DNA of 64,000 bases from an uncultured Acidobacteriaceae bacterium. GTDB lineage: Bacteria; Acidobacteriota; Terriglobia; Terriglobales; Acidobacteriaceae. The DNA lies in the NCBI GenBank assembly GCA_937879855.1, contig CALFMO010000008.1, forward strand, positions 1-64,000. Direction: 5' to 3'. This document shows positions 26,011 through 33,932 of this stretch, one piece after another. The notes under the pieces are model-generated. The model ran no database searches. It was not told the DNA's origin and saw only the letters and a list, made by a program, of their open reading frames with translations. The first letter of the stretch is position 1. The number at the start of each line of letters is the position of its first letter. Both the position numbers and the translations under genes were made by a program.

Positions 26011-27002
26011 AGGAGCTCGATCGACCGTAACATCTTCTGGTGCGGCAATGCTGAGACACCCATCTGGAAAGTAATTCGAGAAAGGCCTCCGAGAACTTCG
26101 TTCACGTAGAGTATCTTCTCCGCCACCTTTTCAGCATCTCCGATAATCAGTGCCCCGGTGGGTCCGCGTAGAGCGTCAAACTGCGCCCGAGTCGCCGGGG
26201 GCCAGCCGCGTTCTTTGCCGATCTCCGTGAACGTGTGAGCGTATCCCGGATAAAAATCGTCGGCAGCCTGCTGCGTGGTATCTCCCAAAAAGCCGATTGC
26301 GTGAAGTCCGACCAGCAGTTTCTCGGCGGGGTGGCCGGCGCGTCGCCCAGCCTCGCGGTAAAGATCGATCAGGGGCCGAAATCGTTTGGGTTCGCCGCCG
26401 ATAATGGCGACCATCAGGGGAAGCCCGAGCGTGCCGGCGCGAACGAATGATTCTGGAGTGCCACCGACGCCGACCCAAATAGGCAGTGGATCCTGAAGTG
26501 GACGCGGATAGACCGCTTGTCCGGTGAGAGGAGCGCGGTGCCTCCCCGTCCAGTGAACATGGATGTTGTCGCGAACCTTGAGGAGGAGATCCAGCTTTTC
26601 CGAGAAGAGCGAGTCGTAGTCTTCAAGATCGAAACCGAAGAGCGGAAAAGCCTCGATTGACGAACCTCGGCCCGCAACAATCTCCGCACGGCCATGGGAG
26701 ATCAGGTCCAGAGTGGCGAATTCCTGAAAGATTCGGACGGGGTCGGCGGCGCTGAGAACCGTTACCGCACTTGTTAGGCGAATCTTCTTGGTGCGGGTAG
26801 CGGCCGCACCCAGGATCACGGGCGGCGCCGAATCCACGAATTCGCTGCGGTGGTGTTCCCCGATGCCAAAGACATCGAGGCCAACCTGGTCGGCCAGGAC
26901 AATCTCATCCAGCAGATTGTCCATGCGCTGGAGAGCGCTGACGGTCAGACCCGTAGCCGGGTCCGAGATGACTGCTCCGAAGCTGTCGACACCGATCTGC
27001 AT
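25878..27002 (-). CDS. Luciferase-like (LLM class) flavin monooxygenase with foreign C-terminus
   Basis: About 374 residues. It starts MQIGVDSFGAVISDPATG and shows the family segments IGEHHRSEF, AAATRTKKIRLTSAVTVLS, FATLDLISHGRAEIVAGRGS (FMN site) and WVGVGGTPESFVRAGTLGLP. Such enzymes use reduced FMN and O2 to oxidise organic substrates; the reductase gene lies next upstream. ATG 27002 has AGGAG at good spacing; a longer frame reaches 27041. The natural end (HQKMLRSIELLGP) is reached near 26010; the remaining 44 residues (PAIHLRTTSTLAHSW...) are an antisense-like read-through of other sequence. The catalytic barrel seems complete, so the protein may still work. Confidence 0.85.
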   Translation of the reverse strand: MQIGVDSFGAVISDPATGLTVSALQRMDNLLDEIVLADQVGLDVFGIGEHHRSEFVDSAPPVILGAAATRTKKIRLTSAVTVLSAADPVRIFQEFATLDLISHGRAEIVAGRGSSIEAFPLFGFDLEDYDSLFSEKLDLLLKVRDNIHVHWTGRHRAPLTGQAVYPRPLQDPLPIWVGVGGTPESFVRAGTLGLPLMVAIIGGEPKRFRPLIDLYREAGRRAGHPAEKLLVGLHAIGFLGDTTQQAADDFYPGYAHTFTEIGKERGWPPATRAQFDALRGPTGALIIGDAEKVAEKILYVNEVLGGLSRITFQMGVSALPHQKMLRSIELLGPIASNPRPAIHLRTTSTLAHSWAAGWSARSSFPKRLLRRLPS

Positions 27003-27072
27003 CTTTGTAACTCCTGACATTTGTGGACCGCACACGTTCAATTCCCGAGCGCGGAATATGTGGAAGTGTTCC

Positions 27073-27633
27073 TCAGCGATCTCGCAACGTCTTTAGTGCT
27101 GTGCCCCAGGCAATCACCTCGTCCGCCATTGAGTGCACAGCCTTGTCGTGCTGTTCGTGCGGCTTAAAGGTCGTGAAGTTCTCGAAATCGGCATAAAGCG
27201 AGAGCGCCACCTGCGCCCGCACGTCGGCAATCTTGATTTCGCCCATCACGAGTCTCAAGTTCTCCACCGCTCGGACACCGCCAGCGCCGCCATATCCGAC
27301 AAATCCCGCCGCCTTGTTATTCCATTCGTGATAAAGGAAATCGATCGCATTCTTCAATGCTGCCGAAGTCGCGTGGTTGTATTCGGGGGTGACGAATATG
27401 TAGGCGTCGAGTGAGGCAATTTTCTCGCTCCAGCTCTTGGTGTGGGCCTTGCCGTACTGATGCATGATGGGGGGTACAGGTTCATCGAGGAGTGGCAGTT
27501 TGTAATCCTCGATATCGACAACTTCAAACTCCGCGTCGTTGCGGTTCTTCAGGAGGTTGTGCACCCACTCTGCGACGGCCGCGGCTTTGCGTCCCGGTCT
27601 CGTACTTCCGACGATGATTCCAACCTTGATCAT
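27073..27633 (-). CDS. NADPH-dependent FMN reductase
   Basis: About 186 residues with a flavodoxin-like fold: MIKVGIIVGSTRPGRKAAAV (phosphate loop S-T-R-P-G-R), VVDIEDYKLPLLDEP, and FVTPEYNHATSAALKNAIDF, all hallmark phrases of the NADPH:FMN reductase/azoreductase family. It supplies reduced FMN, here most likely to the monooxygenase encoded 70 bases downstream. ATG 27633 is chosen because it begins the conserved strand and has GGGAG upstream; the frame is open to 27684. Together with the MarR regulator it forms a small detoxification or catabolic operon. Confidence 0.9.
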   Translation of the reverse strand: MIKVGIIVGSTRPGRKAAAVAEWVHNLLKNRNDAEFEVVDIEDYKLPLLDEPVPPIMHQYGKAHTKSWSEKIASLDAYIFVTPEYNHATSAALKNAIDFLYHEWNNKAAGFVGYGGAGGVRAVENLRLVMGEIKIADVRAQVALSLYADFENFTTFKPHEQHDKAVHSMADEVIAWGTALKTLRDR

Positions 27634-27680
27634 TTGCTCTTTCTCCCTTCCGGTGGGGTCCTCAGGTAACCGATGGCTAC

Positions 27681-28193
27681 TCACTCAGTGATCATGACCA
27701 TTTTCCTGCCTTGTTCTCTGGTGCGATTGGGCGTCTCTTCCTGGCGGCTAAGTTGTTCAGCCGCCAGCAGCCCGAGTTTCTTAATGGATCCGTAGAGTTG
27801 TTCCTTCTCCTTCTGGGACAGGGTAGACATGAGCGCCTCAAGGTCCCTTGCATGCCGCTCGAAGCACGATGCCGCCAGCCGCTTTCCTTCCACAGTCAGA
27901 TGAACGACGCGTGCTCGTCGATCAGTTGGGCTCGACTTGCGAACGACCAACCCTAGTTTCTCGAGGCGGTCGACCGCAGCGGTCATTGAACCACTGGCCA
28001 GGCGCACTTTATCCTGAATCTCAGAGATGGTGAGCGGGCCCTTGTGCAACAGAGCTTCGAGCGCGACGAAATCCGTGAGGCATAGCCCCATATTGGCAAT
28101 ACTCTGCTCAGCCAGCAGGCTTAAAGCGTGATAACTCTTTGCAATCACCAGCCAAAGCCGCGGTGCTGTGATGACACCACTCTTCTTCATCAT
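27681..28193 (-). CDS. MarR-family transcriptional regulator
   Basis: About 170 residues. The winged helix is clear: GLCLTDFVALEALLHKGPLT, SEIQDKVRLASGSMTAAVDR (recognition helix) and LEKLGLVVRKSSPTDRRARVVHLT (wing with the D-R-R-A motif). MarR proteins dimerise and repress neighbouring genes until a phenolic or other ligand, or oxidation, releases them. The likely targets are the DoxX gene ten bases upstream and the reductase-monooxygenase pair downstream. ATG 28193 opens the conserved part; the frame continues upstream to 28289 inside the DoxX gene. The C-terminal 20 residues are charged. Confidence 0.88.
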   Translation of the reverse strand: MMKKSGVITAPRLWLVIAKSYHALSLLAEQSIANMGLCLTDFVALEALLHKGPLTISEIQDKVRLASGSMTAAVDRLEKLGLVVRKSSPTDRRARVVHLTVEGKRLAASCFERHARDLEALMSTLSQKEKEQLYGSIKKLGLLAAEQLSRQEETPNRTREQGRKMVMITE

Positions 28194-28203
28194 GTATGCC
28201 CGA

Positions 28204-28689
28204 TCAGGCGACTTGCGGCCGTACCTGGCCCCCGATCCTGTTCTTCGAGGTGAAGGACAACAGTCGATCCACGGAAGCTGCACCTGCACCGCGAATCATC
28301 AAAAAGACCGTCATCGCCAGCGCCAGGAGGTGGAACTCAAAGCCTTCTCCCTTTTGAGTCCCCACCCAGTTCATGAAGAAGCCAAACTGGTGATGGACCA
28401 TTGCGACCGCTACGAGCATGTTGCAAGAGATTCCAAAGGCGGCAACGCGAGTGAACAGGCCGAAGATGAGGCCTAGTCCCCCGAAGAATTCGGCGGCAAT
28501 GGCCAGAAACGCGAATGCGGCCGGAATGTGCATCATGCCGGTGAAGAAGCCCATTGTGCCGGTGAATCCGTATCCACCGAACCATCCGAGCATCTTCTGG
28601 GCGCCGTGGGCGAAGAACACAATCCCCAGCACCAATCGAAGAACGGTTGTGGCAACGTCGTTGTCCGTCGCGATGAGTTTGCGAATCAT
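28204..28689 (-). CDS. DoxX-family membrane protein
   Basis: A 161-residue protein with four transmembrane helices. The signatures LRLVLGIVFFAHGAQKMLGW, then FGGYGFTGTMGFF, EFFGGLGLIFGLFTRVAAFG and HLLALAMTVFLMIRG are the DoxX/DoxD pattern. DoxX proteins are integral membrane proteins linked to quinone or thiosulfate metabolism and oxidative stress, but most have no proven activity. It is first in an apparent operon with MarR (ten-base gap), FMN reductase and monooxygenase. A second DoxX gene with very similar motifs lies at 55238. ATG follows a purine-rich AAGGAC site. Confidence 0.88.
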   Translation of the reverse strand: MIRKLIATDNDVATTVLRLVLGIVFFAHGAQKMLGWFGGYGFTGTMGFFTGMMHIPAAFAFLAIAAEFFGGLGLIFGLFTRVAAFGISCNMLVAVAMVHHQFGFFMNWVGTQKGEGFEFHLLALAMTVFLMIRGAGAASVDRLLSFTSKNRIGGQVRPQVA

Positions 28690-28883
28690 AGAGTCCTTTC
28701 CTCAACGGACAAACAGCAGATATATACATATTAAGATGAAGTATCCTCATATAAGGATTCTTTTTGTCGAGCTAAACAGGGAAGTGCGACAAGACGCGAT
28801 TCCACGCCATCGGCAAACACCACACAGATGAATGAAGCAGCTTTCGCAGAAAGCGGTGGAATCAGTGTTAGCCTAGTGGCTCG

Positions 28884-29626
28884 ATGGACCACCACACGCT
28901 TGCGGCTATCAGCATCACCGGTACATGCCTTGACGTGCTGGGTAGTCTGTATCTTGCCTACGACTTGCTGGGTGGACAGCACGGCCCGTTACGACTGCTT
29001 ACCCGCGCTGTCACGTACTCAATAGTTTTCGGAGTCGGATACGGTTTGGGGCTGGGTCTTTTTTTGGACTGGCGGCTGGAATTACGACCGGGGTGACTCT
29101 AGCGATTGAACTCAATCGAACAGCTCGCGGACTAGATTATTACTCGTTGTCGTGGGAAGGAATGTTTTCCGCCATCCGAGCATTTGGCTTCGGAGCTGGA
29201 CTATATAGGATAGTAGGCTTTCGATTCGCGGTGGCATTTGCCCTCCTCATCACGATCGGCCAGATTTTGGCGTACTCTCGCGGGATGCGTCCTGCCATAG
29301 ATTATGTGGCAGCTCGCCGTCCTCGCCTTACACGTCGGCAGTTCTGGGGAACCGTGATCCGCACCTTTGGCTACATCGCCAGTGCCCTTATCTGTAGTGC
29401 GTTTATTCATCACGTCGATCACCCTCTGCGATTTGCAATCCGAGTGGGCCTGGTAACAGGCATCGTCACGGGCATTGGGGCCACCGTCAATCCTTACATC
29501 GAATACTATGCTGACAGTCTTCCGGAGCGACGCCTCGGAGCCTTCGGCATCGCGCTCATCTTTTGCGGTTTCGTATTCCAATCCCTTCAGTATTGGCTGG
29601 CCCTGTTTGATGTCCATCTGACCTAG
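28884..29626 (+). pseudogene. Polytopic membrane protein gene with frameshift at a T7 run
   Basis: Two frames make one protein. From ATG 28884 the first reads DHHTLAAISITGTCLDVLGS and then a glycine-rich helix ending GYGLGLGLF. At the T7 run 29059-29065 the sense continues only in the -1 frame (LFFGLAAGITTGVTLAIELN), which is open to 29626. Adding one T restores about 246 residues with five or six hydrophobic helices. Without it the first product stops at 29096 after a random tail. The second half looks undamaged (FVFQSLQYWLALFDVHLT at the end). The family is unnamed to me. The shift may be a recent mutation, a sequencing error or slippage at the run. Confidence 0.6.
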
Positions 29627-29685
29627 TCATTCAAAGAACATATGGCCGATCGAAGATTCCCGAAGCACCTTGACGGACAGCGTTT

Positions 29686-30381
29686 CTATAACCCTGATGC
29701 GCCACAGGCGCGTAGTTTTCTCGATGGTCTTCGATGGAAACTGACCACTTCGCGTATGTTCGCCGCAACGGCGCGCAACAGGTCCCGAAGTTCAAGATTT
29801 GATGTGATTCGATTCGTCAGGTTCAAAAGCAACTGCAGCTGATCATTTTGATGTTGCGCGCGCCTGAGATTCAAACCATCATCAAGCGCGAAAGCAACGA
29901 CACGCCCAATCAGCCCCAGGAAGCTTATTTCTTCTTCGCTGAATGGATTCACTGTGTCGCGGATGATCCCGAAAACACCCAAGGGACCATGCGGAGTTAT
30001 TAATGGAACGCGGATGCTCGAGCCCAGCCGTATTTTCTTTGCGTATTCCCTCAATCGGGGGAATCGTTCCTCTGCATCCCAATCAGGGGTATGCAGCGGG
30101 TCTCGGCTGTTGATCGCGCCCCACGTCGCCAGTTCTTCTATCGGGAGGTCCGGCATATGGATTGGGCTCTTGCCCCACAGAAGGTGTTCGATTTCCGTGG
30201 AGTTCTCCTTCAACACAACGAAGTAAAGGTGGTCGAAGTGCAGAAACTTGCCAATCTCAGACGCGAGAGTTGTAGCCAGTTCTTCAGGTTCCCGGCACGC
30301 AGCGATCGTCTCGCTGATGCGCACAATCGCGTCGTAGCGGTAGCTGCCTGTTTGAGACTCAACGATCGGCTTTGTACCCAT
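29686..30381 (-). pseudogene. Truncated GAF-domain regulator (N-terminal part of an FhlA-like activator)
   Basis: A 231-residue frame. One full GAF domain (residues 15-165: ISETIAACREPEELATTLAS, then FLHFDHLYFVVLKEN and SIRVPLITPHGPLGVFGIIR) is followed by a linker helix and the first 25 residues of a second GAF (LLLNLTNRITSNLELRDLLR, close to LLLELSNSIVSKLDLRDLLR in the activator at 61442). It then ends in an unrelated 18-residue tail. Intact homologues continue into a sigma-54 interaction domain and a Fis-type helix-turn-helix, so this is the stump of such a regulator. It may still fold as a lone GAF sensor. Confidence 0.65.
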
Positions 30382-30767
30382 AGCGGTGTATTCAGCGCTG
30401 GAGCAATGGCTCTAATTTACCCCAAAATCCTCAGATAGATAGATGACTCACTTCCTCTACAGTCGCAACAGAGTGCGACAAGCGAGTTCCTAAAGGACTC
30501 CCGCGGGTTCAGGGAACGGTGTGGGCTGCCACGCAGCAAAAGCCAGCCATCCCTGGACCGACCGGCATTGGCGCACAAAATCGTGGTCACAGCTCACATC
30601 GCAAGTAGAGATGACTCAAACCGAGTGAATGTTTCACGTATTGTGCGGCTACCTTTTAAGCAGGGCTTCTAACACAATCGACAGTTTCGACCCTTTCAAC
30701 ATTTTTCAAGCTAATCGACCTTCTGCTAACCCCGCGCTTTTCCATTACTTATGTGTGCCGCGACGTT
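30382..30767. other. Gene-free stretch upstream of a sigma-54 promoter
   Basis: Nearly 390 bases between the truncated GAF gene and the promoter at 30768. I see no coding frame of protein-like composition on either strand and no convincing hairpin. The sequence from about 30620 on is more A/T-rich and may include activator binding sites, but no clear repeated motif was found. Confidence 0.45.
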
Positions 30768-30783
30768 TGGCATCGCTCTTGCC
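30768..30783 (+). promoter_or_regulatory. Sigma-54 (-24/-12) promoter
   Basis: TGGCATCGCTCTTGCC matches the consensus TGGCAC-N5-TTGCW, with GG at 30769-30770 and GC at 30781-30782, the required ten bases apart. Predicted start near 30795, upstream of a 35-codon frame (30825) and the outer-membrane protein gene at 30945. The match is by sequence; use by sigma-54 is inferred. Confidence 0.6.
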
Positions 30784-30824
30784 TTGGAGAGAGATGCGGT
30801 GCTTCGAATCATTGTGAGGCGGTC

Positions 30825-30932
30825 ATGTGGAAGATTACAACTCGCGGCTTCACGCTGGAGGAAGTGTTAATCATCGCTGCAATGAACCGTGATACCGCTG
30901 CCAAACGCGAGAAACGGGCGTCGCCGAAATGA
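30825..30932 (+). CDS. Possible 35-residue small protein
   Basis: A short frame with GAGG five bases before its ATG, reading MWKITTRGFTLEEVLIIAAM and ending in a Lys/Arg tail (AAKREKRASPK). It lies between a sigma-54-type promoter and the outer-membrane protein gene, 12 bases before the latter's start. Composition is protein-like, but a frame this short could be chance; it may serve as a leader peptide. Confidence 0.3.
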   Translation: MWKITTRGFTLEEVLIIAAMNRDTAAKREKRASPK

Positions 30933-30944
30933 AGGAGATCAAAA

Positions 30945-31272
30945 GTGGAGCTTAACTCGATCAAACGAACAATACTGGCGGCTGTAGGCGTTTTGGCATT
31001 GTCCTCCGTGAACGCAGTGGCACAGGAAATCCCATCAGAAATTAGCCTTCAGGGCACGGGGCTCTTCACAAAAGATGCCGACGGAAATGGGATTCGGCAA
31101 CACGCGACCGACACCGGTGGATTCCTGATTGGCTATCGCTACAACTTCAATCGTTGGCTTGCAGCAGAGGCGAATTACGGATATGACCGCCAATTCGCAG
31201 ATTTATTTCGGTGGGACGGGAACTCGCGTAGAGTCCAACATCCATCAGATCACCAACGAAAATTGCTATTGA
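30945..31272 (+). pseudogene. N-terminal half of an outer-membrane beta-barrel protein, frameshifted
   Basis: Starts with a signal peptide (RTILAAVGVLALSSVNAVAQ) after GGAG, then a barrel-type stretch: LQGTGLFTKDADGNGI, TGGFLIGYRYNFNRWLAAEA and YGYDR. Beyond residue 81 the sense moves to the next frame (NSQIYFGGTGTRVESNIHQI), showing one extra base near 31190, and stops at 31272. The C-terminal half of the same kind of protein lies inverted at 31405-31720. The frame that continues past 31190 without the shift (to 31481) is random-looking. The gene is therefore broken by an indel and a rearrangement. Confidence 0.65.
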
Positions 31273-31278
31273 TATGGC

Positions 31279-31346
31279 GAGGTGACCGCGAAGCCTCCTG
31301 CACTCCTTCGGGGAAGGGCCACGGAGGCATTCTCGCGGTCCACCTC
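31279..31346. repeat. 68-bp imperfect palindrome (REP/MITE-like hairpin)
   Basis: Outer arms GAGGTGACCGCGAAGCCTCC (31279-) and its near complement ending TCTCGCGGTCCACCTC (-31346) enclose an inner stem CCTTC-GGG-GAAGG. Imperfections are one-base bulges. It lies in the 130 bases separating the two halves of the rearranged outer-membrane protein gene. Repetitive palindromes of this kind are often mobile and can seed inversions; I see only one copy here. Confidence 0.45.
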
Positions 31347-31404
31347 ATGAAACGTGGCACAGATGTTTGGTTGAACACCCATGCCACATTTCAGCCGCGG
31401 CTCA

Positions 31405-31720
31405 TTAAAAGCGGAAGACGATGCCGGCTGACGGTTGCGCAATATGCGTCCAGCTGTCGGTATTTAAGTCCGCGAGATTGAAATCTGGTGCTTTGTATAC
31501 ATAGCCACGGTACTCGGCCCGTAACAAGATGTGCCTGGTGAAAGCGTAGTCGGCACCAACGCCGTAAACGAATGCACCCCTCGTCTCGGTTGTAGCTCCT
31601 GCGAAATTGCCGCCGGCGTTCCCGGTCGGATCGAACACCAGAGCGCCGCCGCCAGCTAACGCATACGGCTGGAGCCTGGCAAAGCTCGGCAGTTTTACGA
31701 CAGCTGAACGCCAAACTTGA
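31405..31720 (-). pseudogene. Inverted C-terminal half of the outer-membrane beta-barrel protein
   Basis: On the - strand the frame reads VVKLPSFARLQPYALAGGGA, FDPTGNAGGNFAGATTETRG, FVYGVGADYAFTRHILLRAE and YRGYVYKAPDFNLADLNTD, ending QPSAGIVFRF, a terminal phenylalanine typical of barrel proteins recognised by BamA. It has no proper start of its own (only a GTG at 31638 inside the frame). It complements the N-terminal half at 30945-31272 in content and lies convergent to it. One gene has evidently been split by inversion of its 3' part. Confidence 0.7.
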
Positions 31721-31926
31721 CAAGGTCGTCCGCATCATTCAAAGAGTCGCATAAATCCGGCAGGAAGCCGCGGCGGAAGCGCGATCGTTGCTGCAGGAAT
31801 TAGCCACCAATGTTGGCCAACTTGGCGGAAAGGCAAACTGATGCGGGTTGCTGTGGGCCCGACCACAGAGAAAGCGCAGGAGATGATAATGCGTTTTGCA
31901 GTGCTGCCTTCCGCAACACATCAGGA

Positions 31927-33897
31927 TTACGCCGACTGGCGAGTCGGCGACGTCGCTGTCACTTCGGCAGGCAGGGTTAACTGAAACGTTGCGCCGCGTC
32001 CGTCATTGCCGGTGGCCCACAAGCGGCCGCCGTGTGATTCGATAATGGAACGGCTGATCGCCAACCCCATGCCGGATCCCTCAGGTTTTGTCGTGAAGAA
32101 GGCATTGAAAATCTCGTTTATGTTTTCAGCGGGCAAACCTACACCGGTGTCGCTGACGGAGATCAGCAGTGATCCATCCTGGCCCGGCTCCGTTTTGATT
32201 TTTAGTTCACCTCCAGTATCCTTCATAGCCTCGATAGCGTTAAGCATTAGGTTCATGAATACTTGCTGAAGCTGTACTCGGTCTGCGGTAATTTTTTTAA
32301 GATCAGGCGCCAGGTCTGAGCGCGTTACGATCGAGTACCGGTTGGCCTCGCCCCGCAGCAGCGCGAGCATTTCGCGGACAATTTCGTTTACGTCAACCAA
32401 TTCACGTTGTGGAGGGGACTTCTTATACAATGACCGCAAACGGTCGATGATCTCGGTCGCGCGAGTCCCGTCTTTCAGAAGTCTCATTGTGGATTCGAGC
32501 GCCTCATCCACATCGGGGTGGTCCCGCTTAAGCCAGCGCATGCAGGTCTGGGCATTGATCATGGCCGCGGCGATTGGTTGTTTCAGCTCGTGAGATACGG
32601 AAGCGGCCAGCTCTCCCAGCATGCTGACTCTGTTCACGTGTGCGAGGTCCGCCCGTAGTTGCTCGCGCTCTTGTTCGGCACGCTTGCGATCGTCGATATC
32701 GGTTGAAACACCGTACCACTTGAGGATTCTTCCGTGCTCATCACGCAGTGGAACGGCACGAGATAGGAACCAACGGTATTGACCGTCCGCCCGCTGATAG
32801 CGCACTTCGTTTTCGAAAGGCTCGCCACTCGCCAGAGACGCGCACCATTTCTCCCAGTGTCGTTTTAGGTCTGCGGGGTGAACGGCGTCTTGCCAACCAG
32901 AGCCTACCGTCCTCTCGCGAGACAAGCCCGTATATTCCTGCCAGCGGCGATTCCCGAACTCATTTAACCCGTCGGTGCCCGCGATCCACACCATCGTCGG
33001 CATTGCCTCGATGACGTCGCGAAGCTCTCGTTCGCTGCGCCGGAGGTCCTCATAGACCTTCTGGAGCTGCTGGGCGGCATAGTTGAAGGCGTTCCCCAAG
33101 ACTGCCAGCTCATTATTGCCGCGTAAATGGGTCTGGTGCTGAAAGTCGCCTCTGGCCAAGGCCTCGGCGCAGGCAGTGAGTACGGAGAGCGGGCCAGTGA
33201 CGGTCCGAGTGACATACCAGCCAAGCGCCGTGGCCGCGAGCAATGTCAGCAAGGCCGAAATCGGAACGATTATGAAAAGCCGTTGGCGTGCGTTTTGGGC
33301 ATCTTCGAGGGCTCGGCTTCGCTGCTGCAGTGCCTGTTGGTCGACTCTCTCCACCAGCAATGAACTGAATTCGATCAGGGCTGGGATTTCGATTGCCGCT
33401 CGAAGCTGAACAGCATTCCATTCATCCGCCGTCGCCAGTTGGACTTCTGTGTCGAGTTGCGAAAGCAATAACACTCGGAGGCTTTCGAGTGCGTCGGATA
33501 TGTGTGCGTCTTGCTCAATATCGGGCGTTGCCTTGAGCATCTGCTCGGTGTGATCGACCCGCTCCAGAAATGACTGTCGCATCGCGGCGGCCTCGCTGGA
33601 AAATTCGCGAATGTCATGAGTGGTGGCGAGTACGGCCATCCTATCCCGGAAGCTATAGACATCGAGGTGAATGCGGAGAACGGCGTCAGATATCTGATCG
33701 GTCTTACGTACGCGCTGCGCTTGAGCCTCGATTTGCCAGTATTGCCATCCAGCGACTGCATCCGCAGCGATCATTAACAAAACGATCAATACGAAGGAGG
33801 CGATCAGATGGAAGCGAATGCTCAGGTCGGTTCGACGAAACAGACTTCGAACGGTGCCAGGCGTTGGGTCGAGCATCTTAGCCGGATTCGTTTCCAT
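31927..33897 (-). CDS. Membrane sensor histidine kinase (HAMP-PAS-HisKA-HATPase)
   Basis: A 656-residue kinase. Transmembrane helices at about 27-48 and 203-222 flank a helical periplasmic sensor of some 155 residues. A HAMP linker (TRTVTGPLSVLTACAEALAR) follows, then a PAS domain with PAC (about 285-405; MPTMVWIAGTDGLNEFGNRR near the start). The phosphoacceptor His is in ELAASVSHELKQPIAA near residue 437, and the ATPase has N (LMLNAIEAM), G1 (VSDTGVGLP), F (FNAFFTTKPEGSGMG) and G2 boxes. It resembles FixL-type kinases. No response regulator adjoins it. The two duplicated solute-binding lipoprotein genes lie directly upstream on the same strand, 35 bases before it, suggesting they feed it a signal. 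Confidence 0.9.
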   Translation of the reverse strand: METNPAKMLDPTPGTVRSLFRRTDLSIRFHLIASFVLIVLLMIAADAVAGWQYWQIEAQAQRVRKTDQISDAVLRIHLDVYSFRDRMAVLATTHDIREFSSEAAAMRQSFLERVDHTEQMLKATPDIEQDAHISDALESLRVLLLSQLDTEVQLATADEWNAVQLRAAIEIPALIEFSSLLVERVDQQALQQRSRALEDAQNARQRLFIIVPISALLTLLAATALGWYVTRTVTGPLSVLTACAEALARGDFQHQTHLRGNNELAVLGNAFNYAAQQLQKVYEDLRRSERELRDVIEAMPTMVWIAGTDGLNEFGNRRWQEYTGLSRERTVGSGWQDAVHPADLKRHWEKWCASLASGEPFENEVRYQRADGQYRWFLSRAVPLRDEHGRILKWYGVSTDIDDRKRAEQEREQLRADLAHVNRVSMLGELAASVSHELKQPIAAAMINAQTCMRWLKRDHPDVDEALESTMRLLKDGTRATEIIDRLRSLYKKSPPQRELVDVNEIVREMLALLRGEANRYSIVTRSDLAPDLKKITADRVQLQQVFMNLMLNAIEAMKDTGGELKIKTEPGQDGSLLISVSDTGVGLPAENINEIFNAFFTTKPEGSGMGLAISRSIIESHGGRLWATGNDGRGATFQLTLPAEVTATSPTRQSA

Positions 33898-33932
33898 GTT
33901 GACGTTCTCTTATGGCGACAAGCCTTGACCCT

